A program made the translations under genes and the position numbers. The notes beneath the pieces were generated by a model, which was not told where the DNA came from, made no database searches, and was given only the letters and a program-made list of their open reading frames with translations. This document shows positions 8,503 through 19,354 of a DNA stretch of 64,000 bases, piece after piece. Source of the DNA: Minicystis rosea (lineage in GTDB: Bacteria > Myxococcota_A > Polyangia > Polyangiales > Polyangiaceae); the NCBI GenBank assembly GCA_001931535.1, contig CP016211.1:2384501-2448500 (forward strand). The letters run 5' to 3'. Numbering within the stretch: position 1 is the first letter of the stretch; each line of letters starts with the position of its first letter.

Positions 8503-9501
8503 ATGCGACGTTCTCTCACGCTCTTATTGGCCTTGCTTCTCGCCTCTTGTGAGGGCAGCCATGTCCAACAAGACGCCGGCACTTCCGACGGCGGCCCCGC
8601 CGACGTCGCGCATGACGCGGCGGTTGACGCTTCGCCCTCTCTCGACGCGGGCATCGAGCTGGGCGAGGGGACGGTGTTGGCCTCGGTCGATCTGATGCCG
8701 AGCAGCTTCGCTGTCGACAGTACCCACGCCTACGTGATCACGGTGCACGACGTTCATCGCATCTCCCTCGCCGATGGCGCCGACGTCGTTCTGATGCCGC
8801 CCGTCGGCAACTCCATCCTCTCGGACATCGTGGTGGACGAGACGCACGCTTACTTCACGGATGGAAGCGATTGCTGTGGATCGGTCGCGCGGATTCCGCT
8901 CGCCGGCGGCGCGTCGGAGACGCTGGTCGACAATCGCAAGTGCGCGACTTCGATCGCGCTCGTCGCGAACGACGTGTTTTGGACGGAGGCCTGTAGTTCG
9001 AGCGCGGTTCGAAAGGTCCCGCGCGCGGGGGGCACCGTGCAGGAGTTTCCGACGCTGGCCGTCTTCGGCCTGGCGGTCTCCGGAGACGAGGTGTTGGCCG
9101 GCAATGACACACTCGTGGCGATCCGGCCTTCGACCGGGGCCGTACGCACGCTGGCGACCAAGCTGGGTTACATGCGCGATGTGGTGGTCGACGACGCCTT
9201 CGCCTATGTGCTCAGCACGCCTGTCGGCCCCTCGAACGTCGCGATTTTACGCGTACCGCTTTCGGGTGGGCCTCCCGTCCAGCTCGCGGTGGGCGATCCC
9301 GACAACAGCGCTGCGTATTATCGGCGCATCGCGGTGCACCGCGGGTTCGTGCTTTGGACCGAGGCCGATCGCCTTCGCGCCGTGCCCGCGACGGGCGGCG
9401 CGATCGTCGATGTGGCGAGCACGACGGGGATCGCGCGCGTGCTGGTCCACGAAGAGGCGGTCTATCTGCTGGACAGCAAGTCACTGCGGCGCTTTCCCTG
9501 A
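8503..9501 (+). CDS. Exported lipoprotein with beta-propeller-like repeats
   Basis: A 332-residue protein with a lipoprotein signal (MRRSLTLLLALLLASC), an Asp/Ala-rich linker of about 35 residues, and then repeating blocks of the kind AYxxxxxDVHRISLADG, AYFTDG...VARIPLAGG, VFWTEA...VRKVPRAGG, each about 45 residues. Such blocks typically form blades of a beta-propeller and are common in myxobacterial surface lipoproteins. No enzyme motif is visible. It stands alone; the next gene runs in the opposite direction. Confidence 0.75.
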   Translation: MRRSLTLLLALLLASCEGSHVQQDAGTSDGGPADVAHDAAVDASPSLDAGIELGEGTVLASVDLMPSSFAVDSTHAYVITVHDVHRISLADGADVVLMPPVGNSILSDIVVDETHAYFTDGSDCCGSVARIPLAGGASETLVDNRKCATSIALVANDVFWTEACSSSAVRKVPRAGGTVQEFPTLAVFGLAVSGDEVLAGNDTLVAIRPSTGAVRTLATKLGYMRDVVVDDAFAYVLSTPVGPSNVAILRVPLSGGPPVQLAVGDPDNSAAYYRRIAVHRGFVLWTEADRLRAVPATGGAIVDVASTTGIARVLVHEEAVYLLDSKSLRRFP

Positions 9502-9606
9502 CGGGCCGGCGCAGCAGCGCGCTCGGCGAGAACCTCGAATGGACGCAGGGTGGTTGGGTCCACGACTCGCGCACGAGTGACGACGGCGTGCGGCATGCTC
9601 GCGCCG

Positions 9607-10035
9607 TCAGGGTCTCTTGCGCGGTAGCTCCGAGCTCTTTCGCACAAAAATCGAGATACAGCTACCGTTCTCGTTGGATCCGGAGAAGCTGACAAAACTA
9701 TCCGACCCGATGGACAGCGCGAGCGACACCAAGGAAGGATCGGCGGTCGTGCATTGGGCGGTCGTGCCGTTGTCGTCTGCGGCAGTCAGCGTGACAGTCA
9801 TGACGGCGCTCAGTGCGGTGGCCGTGGCCTCGATCCGGAGAAACTGTTTCGGATCGAGACTGTTGCGGGCACTTCCGAAGCAGCCGTTTGCGCTGAAGGG
9901 GTCGAGCACCTTGACCTCACAATCGCTTAGACGTCCGGCAATTGCATTCTTTTCGACGAGCACCGCGAGCCTGATGCTTCCCACGGCTACTGCGGCGCCA
10001 ATCATGCTTGCGATCTTGTTCATGGTGTGTTTCAT
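9607..10035 (-). CDS. Small exported hypothetical protein
   Basis: A 142-residue protein beginning MKHTMNKIASMIGAAVAVGS, a positively charged start followed by a hydrophobic segment consistent with a signal peptide. The remainder has four cysteines (SDCE, NGCFG, AQCTT, GSCIS), suggesting two disulfides and an extracytoplasmic location. The ATG at 10035 is chosen for the GGAG six bases upstream; a longer reading frame would add 28 residues that look non-coding. No known domain is recognised. It faces the lipoprotein gene at 8503 tail to tail. Confidence 0.6.
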   Translation of the reverse strand: MKHTMNKIASMIGAAVAVGSIRLAVLVEKNAIAGRLSDCEVKVLDPFSANGCFGSARNSLDPKQFLRIEATATALSAVMTVTLTAADDNGTTAQCTTADPSLVSLALSIGSDSFVSFSGSNENGSCISIFVRKSSELPRKRP

Positions 10036-10487
10036 CGCTCCGAGCGAGTGACGCGGAGTGTGCGTGCCTGTCTCGCGCGCTGCGCTTTCTTCGATTGAAG
10101 GACGACCATGCCAAAGCATTCCCGTTGCGTGGAGGCGTTTGGCAGGACGATGGCCATCCGCTGAGCATGGTTTGTTCTGCCCCCACCCTTTCTAATTTCC
10201 GCTTCCAGCGCTACGTGTGCTTCGGCGGAAACGCGCGCCGGGCGAGAGAGCAAATCTGCACGTACGGTGCGTAAGACGAAGCGATGCGGAAAGCGCGTCT
10301 TGGTGATTGTGAGCTTCCCCCGATTCGATGAACAGTCGCATCGTGGGTTCTGCGCGCTGCGGTGCGCGGCGAACTTGGCTACGAGGGCCTGTTGAGCCAG
10401 TGGCCGTTGATTCAGTGGCAAAAGCGCCCTTCGAGGCATCGACCAAGAACGCTCGACGTTGCGGAAGGAGCGCGATACGCCTGACCC
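10036..10487. other. Intergenic region with R2 copy 2
   Basis: No gene seen. It contains the second R2 repeat copy at 10311-10393. The remainder is unremarkable and should contain the divergent promoters of the small exported protein (minus) and the aldo/keto reductase (plus). Confidence 0.5.
10311..10393 (+). repeat. Repeat family R2, copy 2
   Basis: Matches the copy at 3754-3863: GAGCTTCCCC, then TCGATGAACAGTCGCATCGT and GGGTTCTGCG, followed by GCGAACTTGGCTACGAGGGC. It is shorter than copy 1 by roughly 25 bases in the middle and lies in the same orientation. Confidence 0.6.
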
Positions 10488-11573
10488 ATGTCGCTCAAGC
10501 ACTACGTCACGATGGGCAAGTCGGGTCTCCGGGTCAGTCCGCTCTGTCTCGGTGCGATGACCTTCGGCAAGGAATGGGGTTGGGGCTCCGAGCCCGAGGA
10601 AGCAAAGCGCATCATCGACGCCTTCCTCGATCGCGGCGGCAACTTCATCGACACCGCGAACGGCTACACGAAGGGGCACTCCGAAGCGATCCTCGGTGAG
10701 CACCTGACCGGCGACCGCAAGAAGCGTGATCGCGTGGTGATCGCCACCAAGTTCACCACCAACATGTTCCCCGGCGATCCCAACGGCGGCGGCTCGAACC
10801 GCAAGGCCATCATCGCCCAGTGCGAAGAGTCGCTGCGCCGTCTCCGCACCGACTACATCGATCTCTACTGGCTGCACGCGTGGGATCGCACCACGCCCAT
10901 CGAGGAGACCATGCGCGCGCTCGACTCGCTCGTCGAGCAGGGCAAGGTTCGCTACATCGGTTTCAGCGACACCCCGGCCTGGAAGGTCGCGCAGGCGCAG
11001 ACCATGGCCCTGCTCCGCGGCTGGTCGCCGCTGATCGCGTTGCAGATCGAGTACTCGCTGTTGCAGCGCACCGTCGAAGGCGAGCTGGTGCCCATGGCGC
11101 AGGAGCTCGGCATCGGCATCACCCCGTGGGGGCCGCTGCGCGGCGGCGCGCTGAGCGGCAAGTACAAGCGCGCCGATCAGGGCAAGCACTCGGCCGGCCG
11201 CGGCGCGCGGGTGACCAACTACCTCGACGATCGCACGTTCGACCTGCTCGACGTGATGGGGAAGGTCGCCGGAGAGCAGAACACCACGGTGGCGCGCGTG
11301 GCGCTCGCATGGGTGCAGGGCCGGCCGGGTGTGACCTCGACCATCATCGGCGCACGCACCATGGAGCAGCTCGACGACAACCTCGGCGCGCTCGATGTCG
11401 CGCTCACCCCGTCGCAGGTGAAGGCGCTCGACGACGCGAGCAAGCCGGCGCTGCCGTTCCCCTGCGACATGCTCTCGGCGGTGCCGATGTTCGCCTACGG
11501 TGGAACCACCATCAATGGCGTGGCGTCGCAACTGTGGCCCCAGGCCGTGCAGAAGGACAGCGAGCGTTTCTAA
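10488..11573 (+). CDS. Aldo/keto reductase
   Basis: A 361-residue cytoplasmic NADPH-dependent oxidoreductase of the AKR superfamily. The tetrad is visible in order: Asp in NFIDTANGY, Tyr in the same motif, Lys in VIATKF, and His in YWLHAWD. The C-terminal coenzyme-binding part is recognisable (VTSTIIGARTMEQLDDNLGA). Length fits the family, with about 30 extra C-terminal residues. It is monocistronic and converges with the FAD monooxygenase gene, 73 bases away. The substrate is unknown; the closest general type is the YajO/tas-like group of potassium-channel-beta-type reductases. Confidence 0.9.
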   Translation: MSLKHYVTMGKSGLRVSPLCLGAMTFGKEWGWGSEPEEAKRIIDAFLDRGGNFIDTANGYTKGHSEAILGEHLTGDRKKRDRVVIATKFTTNMFPGDPNGGGSNRKAIIAQCEESLRRLRTDYIDLYWLHAWDRTTPIEETMRALDSLVEQGKVRYIGFSDTPAWKVAQAQTMALLRGWSPLIALQIEYSLLQRTVEGELVPMAQELGIGITPWGPLRGGALSGKYKRADQGKHSAGRGARVTNYLDDRTFDLLDVMGKVAGEQNTTVARVALAWVQGRPGVTSTIIGARTMEQLDDNLGALDVALTPSQVKALDDASKPALPFPCDMLSAVPMFAYGGTTINGVASQLWPQAVQKDSERF

Positions 11574-11646
11574 GCACGCACCGACGGCCGCGCCGCCGAG
11601 CTCACGCACGAGCCGAGGGTGATTGGCGGTGGAGAGCGCCTCGCGC

Positions 11647-13113
11647 TCACGGATCCATGGGCCGGCTCACGACGCCGGACAGATACGCACGGACATCGTC
11701 CGAGGAGCGCGTGATGGTTCCGACGTATCCGTCGGGTCGCACGAGCACGAGGCTTCCATCGTCCACATCGTAGCCCTCCAGCGGCGCATCGATGAGCACC
11801 TCGCGCACGCCGAGCGCCGCGCCGGCTTCTCGTCGTCCGAAGACGAGGAGCGTGAAGCCACCGGTACGGAAGTGGTCGAAGAGGCGCGCGCCGTCGGGCA
11901 GCACGCCGTCCGTCGCGCGGTCGCCCGCTCGGAGAGCGCGGCCATCGCGCACGACGCCGTCGATCGCGAGCGACGACCCTCGGTACGTGATGTCGAGCTG
12001 GTGGATCGCGGGAGGCGCGGCGCGCGGCGCTCCGAAGCCCTGGGCGTGAAGACGCGTGGTCGTGCCGAGCACCGAGGCGGCCACCGGGAGGCGCTCTTCG
12101 TCGTAGGTGTCGAGCAGGGCGCTCGGGGCGCCTCGAAGGACCGAAGCGAGCTTCCACCCGAGGTTGAAGGCATCTTGAACCCCGGTATTCAATCCTTGGC
12201 CTCCCGCCGACGAATGGACATGAGCGGCGTCGCCCGCGAGAAAGACTCTCCCGCGTCGGAGCCGGTCGACCATCCGGACGTTGACCCGGTGGAGCGAGAT
12301 CCAGCGCATGTCGCCGAGCCGGACGTCGGTGCGCCCCGCTCGCTCGTCGAGGAGCCGTTGCACGGACTCGAGCGTCAGCGTCGGCGTTTCGGACGTGCTC
12401 ATGGTCACGACGAATTGGTAGTGCTCGGAGCCGGGCAGATTCCAGAGCGAGAATCGTTGGGCGGGATCCCCGGCGCGGGTGAGGATGTGGCACGCCGTGC
12501 CCGAGAGGCCGGTGACCTTCACATCGCCGATGAGCGTCGCCTCGCTGTCCAGGGTCTCCCCGTCGAACGCGAACCCACACGCCTTGCGAACGAAGCTCCG
12601 CCCTCCATCCGCGCCCACGACGTAGTCGGCCCGAACGGTCTCGATGGAGCCATGGCGCTCGAGCGTCACCGTGACGCCATCGTCGTCGCTCGCGACGCCC
12701 GTGACTTCGGTCGAGAGCTCGACCCGGCCGCCGAGCGCGGCGAAGCGATCGCTCAGGATTCGATCGGTCCGCCACTGCGGGATGAGCCACGCCCGCGGGT
12801 GAGGATTCGCCGCTGTCGGCGGGACCGGCGGCGTCCCGAGCATCTCCTCGAGGGAGCGCTCCCAACGGACCTCGCTCCCCGCGTAGAGCCGGAACGGCGG
12901 GAAGGGAGCGCCACCCGCTCGGATCGCGCCGCCGACGCCGAGGAGATCGAAGACCTCGAGCGTCCGCGGCTGGAGCCCTTTCGCCCGCGATCCCACGAAG
13001 AGCTCGGGAGCCTTGTCGACCACGCGGCACGCCACGCCTCGGCGCGCGAGCTCGCACGCGAGGGTGAGCCCCGTCGGACCTGCACCGACGATGAGAACAG
13101 GAGCTCGCATCAT
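11647..13113 (-). CDS. FAD-dependent monooxygenase (aromatic hydroxylase type)
   Basis: A 488-residue single-component flavin hydroxylase of the PheA/TfdB (FAD_binding_3) family. It has the N-terminal FAD site LIVGAGPTGLTLACELARRG, the middle motif VVGADGGRS, and the GD motif VFLAGDAAHVHSSAGGQGLN. A C-terminal thioredoxin-like segment is suggested by the last 120 residues. The ATG at 13113 overlaps the stop of the TetR gene (ATGA), so regulator and enzyme form a coupled operon. Such enzymes hydroxylate phenolic or polyketide-type substrates, including some antibiotics; the real substrate is unknown. Confidence 0.88.
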   Translation of the reverse strand: MMRAPVLIVGAGPTGLTLACELARRGVACRVVDKAPELFVGSRAKGLQPRTLEVFDLLGVGGAIRAGGAPFPPFRLYAGSEVRWERSLEEMLGTPPVPPTAANPHPRAWLIPQWRTDRILSDRFAALGGRVELSTEVTGVASDDDGVTVTLERHGSIETVRADYVVGADGGRSFVRKACGFAFDGETLDSEATLIGDVKVTGLSGTACHILTRAGDPAQRFSLWNLPGSEHYQFVVTMSTSETPTLTLESVQRLLDERAGRTDVRLGDMRWISLHRVNVRMVDRLRRGRVFLAGDAAHVHSSAGGQGLNTGVQDAFNLGWKLASVLRGAPSALLDTYDEERLPVAASVLGTTTRLHAQGFGAPRAAPPAIHQLDITYRGSSLAIDGVVRDGRALRAGDRATDGVLPDGARLFDHFRTGGFTLLVFGRREAGAALGVREVLIDAPLEGYDVDDGSLVLVRPDGYVGTITRSSDDVRAYLSGVVSRPMDP

Positions 13114-13688
13114 CGCTTGCCTTTCATGGTTTGGAGCGTGAGCGGCAGCAGTACGCGATCCACGACGCGCGCGATGAACCGCGCATCGAACGCGGCGCCG
13201 ATCTGGAGCTGGCGGAGGATCATCGCCTCGGCAACGTCGTGGATGAGGTCGGGGTCGAGGTCGGCGCTCACCTCACGCCTGTCTCGGGCGCGGCGGAGGG
13301 CTTCGTGGAACGGCGAGAGGCCCTCCCGCTCGACGTGCCGTCGAAGATGGCCCGCGAGCTCCGCGTCGCGACGCGCGGCCACGACGAGCTCGGAGATCAT
13401 GGCGACGTACGGCTTCGTAGCCTTGCGCTGCGTCGCCTTCATGACGGCGACGAGGTCCGAACGGAGCGCGCCCGTGTCCGCAATCGCCGCGTTGTCGGAG
13501 GCGTCGAGCGCGTCGAGCGCCGCCGCGACGAGGGCGGCCTTGTTCGACCACCGGCGATAGATGGTCGCCTTGCTCGCGCGGGCAGCGGCAGCGACCGCGT
13601 CGATGGTGAGCGCGTCGTACCCTTGCTGCTGCAGGAGCGCGAGCGTGGAGGTGAGGATCGCCTGCTCGCGCAGCTTGCCGCGCGTCAT
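13110..13688 (-). CDS. TetR-family regulator of the adjacent monooxygenase
   Basis: A 192-residue regulator. The N-terminal helix-turn-helix reads YDALTIDAVAAAARASKATI followed by YRRWSNKAALVAAAL, the usual TetR signature. The ligand-binding half is typical in length. The ATG at 13688 is chosen because GGAG precedes it at good spacing; the frame is open upstream for 83 more residues, but that would run across the operator. A near-perfect inverted repeat at 13705-13727 lies 17 bases before the start, strongly suggesting autorepression. The monooxygenase follows with overlapping stop/start codons, so the expected model is induction of both genes when a ligand binds the regulator. Confidence 0.9.
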   Translation of the reverse strand: MTRGKLREQAILTSTLALLQQQGYDALTIDAVAAAARASKATIYRRWSNKAALVAAALDALDASDNAAIADTGALRSDLVAVMKATQRKATKPYVAMISELVVAARRDAELAGHLRRHVEREGLSPFHEALRRARDRREVSADLDPDLIHDVAEAMILRQLQIGAAFDARFIARVVDRVLLPLTLQTMKGKR

Positions 13689-13704
13689 GTTCGCTCCATC
13701 AAAC

Positions 13705-13727
13705 GTGTACGGTACGGTACCGTACAC
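13705..13727. promoter_or_regulatory. Palindromic operator for the TetR regulator
   Basis: A perfect inverted repeat with 11-base arms, GTGTACGGTAC and GTACCGTACAC, separated by a single G. It lies 17 bases upstream of the TetR start codon, the expected place for an autoregulatory operator overlapping the promoter. The kinase gene on the other strand begins about 80 bases further on, so it might also be affected. Confidence 0.8.
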
Positions 13728-13810
13728 ATTGGCCGACGTCCAACAGACACAGGCGTGGAACCTCGACTGGGCTCTTTCATGTCGCCAAGGGCGAGGCATT
13801 CGAGGAGAAG

Positions 13811-17863
<4,053 letters not shown>

Positions 17864-18292
17864 TCGGCGTGCCCCCGCGAGCGCGCCGCCTCGACGTTTC
17901 CCGGCGCCGCGGCGGCGCGGAACGTAGCCCTCGCCGTTCGTACGCGAGCGCGTCCATGGCCGAAGGCCTGTCGACTCTCTCGACGTTCGACGCAACGCTC
18001 GAATGGCATGCTCGGCGGTCGCGCCGAAGTGGGGGGATGACCCGCGTTCAGGGGCCTCCGTGCTTCTCTATCCCAAAGACATCTCGCGCCTGTTCGAGGA
18101 TTCAACCAGGCTCGCGGAGTGGATGTTCCGACCACTGCAACGTGGGGTAAGAGGCCCTTTGACGTCCGGAGCCCGTTTGCTCGCACCATCCGCCGAGCGC
18201 GCCGACGTCCACGCGACCGATCGCCGTTCCATCCACGAGGAGCACGATGAGGCGGCCCTTCGTGGAGCGGGGAATCCTGCTACGGTCCGGTC
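17864..18292. other. Intergenic region with R1 copy A
   Basis: No gene seen. Holds repeat R1 copy A (18081-18190). The stretch before it (17940-18070) has no recognisable feature. Confidence 0.5.
18081..18190 (+). repeat. Dispersed repeat R1, copy A (3' two-thirds)
   Basis: Carries the R1 core TCTCGCGCCTGTTCGAGGAT followed by TCAACCAGG, a CTGCAACGT...GGGTAAGAGGCCCTTT block and the end GGAGCCCGTTTGCTCGC. It closely matches copies B and E over this length. It lies 218 bases downstream of the kinase stop and about 100 bases before the next start. Confidence 0.75.
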
Positions 18293-19198
18293 ATGAGGCG
18301 TAGGACGACTTGGCTCCTTCGGGTAGGGCTCGTGATCATGCTCGCGACGGCGGCGTGCAGCCACCGGCCGGAGCGTCCGCTGTACCCAGTGGCCGCAGCG
18401 CCGGCGTCACACCAGCGTTTGCGCATTCACGTGGAGAACGCCACGGATGCCCGCGCGCAAGAAGCGGGTGAGACCACCGCCACCGGATACACCATGATGA
18501 TCCGGAGGACCGCGGCCGACGCGTTCGCGCGGGCCGGCTACACCATGGTGGTCGACCCGAAAGATGCCCACGATCTCCGCGTGTCGATCCACAGCGAGCC
18601 GGTACCAGGAAAGGGCCCGTTCGGCGGGCTTTTGGCATCGCTCACCGTGCGCGGCGAAGGCGGTGTCGTGGAGCAGCTCTCGGGCCGCGTCGACATCGAC
18701 GAGAACGTGGACATCGACGCCCGACAGGTGATCGCGCTGATCGAGAAGGTCGGCACTTCACCGAGCGTGGCGCGATTCGTCGCCAGCCTGCCGCCGCGCG
18801 CAGCGGTCGACGCTCGGTCCGCCGGCGGCGCGGACCTGACCGCAGGCCTCGGCTCCGCCAAGACGGCCGAGGAGCTCCAGGCCGCTTTGCCGCTCTCCCG
18901 CGATTGGCAGAGGCACGATCATCGCGGCATGCAGATCCTCACCGGCGTATCCGATCTGGGCACGTCGGGGGAGTCGTATCTCGACGTGCACGGCTACGTC
19001 TACAACCGTCATTTCGCCGAGTGGCGCCGCTTCTGCATGGTCAAAACGCGGTCGGTGGGACAGATCCACGTGGGCATCGACGAAGCGATGGGCGTCCTGT
19101 TCGTCGAAGGCCGGGCGCAAAACCACCTTCGAGGAAAGCGCGTGGTCCTCATCGATCTGGCGACGGTATCGGACGACGCGCTCCAGGTGGCCCGCTGA
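18293..19198 (+). CDS. Hypothetical exported lipoprotein
   Basis: A 301-residue protein with an N-terminal arginine cluster, a hydrophobic stretch and a lipobox ending ATAAC, so it should be exported and lipid-anchored. Residues about 50-175 alternate strands and helices (HDLRVSIHSEPVPG, VVEQLSGRVDIDENVDID), and a conserved-looking block DVHGYVYNRHFAEWRRFCMV follows near residue 240. No known domain is recognised. Repeat R1 copies flank it on both sides (18081-18190 and 19202-19341). Confidence 0.7.
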   Translation: MRRRTTWLLRVGLVIMLATAACSHRPERPLYPVAAAPASHQRLRIHVENATDARAQEAGETTATGYTMMIRRTAADAFARAGYTMVVDPKDAHDLRVSIHSEPVPGKGPFGGLLASLTVRGEGGVVEQLSGRVDIDENVDIDARQVIALIEKVGTSPSVARFVASLPPRAAVDARSAGGADLTAGLGSAKTAEELQAALPLSRDWQRHDHRGMQILTGVSDLGTSGESYLDVHGYVYNRHFAEWRRFCMVKTRSVGQIHVGIDEAMGVLFVEGRAQNHLRGKRVVLIDLATVSDDALQVAR

Positions 19199-19201
19199 CC
19201 G

Positions 19202-19341
19202 CGGTCTCAGCGCCTCGCGACCTCGATGAGATCCCGCGCCTGTTCGAGGATTCGAGTCGGCGCGCGGATGGGATGTTCTGACGACAGCAACGTAGGGTAA
19301 GAGGCCCCGTGACGTCCGGAGCCCCTTTTGCTCGCGCTGTC
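19202..19341 (+). repeat. Dispersed repeat R1, copy B
   Basis: Begins four bases after the preceding stop codon. Shows CTCGATGAGATCCCGCGCCT, TGTTCGAGGATTCGAG, GGATGTTCTGACGACAGCAA, CGTAGGGTAAGAGGCCCCGT, GACGTCCGGAGCCCC and TTTTGCTCGC, matching copies A and E with scattered changes. It sits between two convergent genes. Confidence 0.75.
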
Positions 19342-19354
19342 CGCAGCCGCTCGA

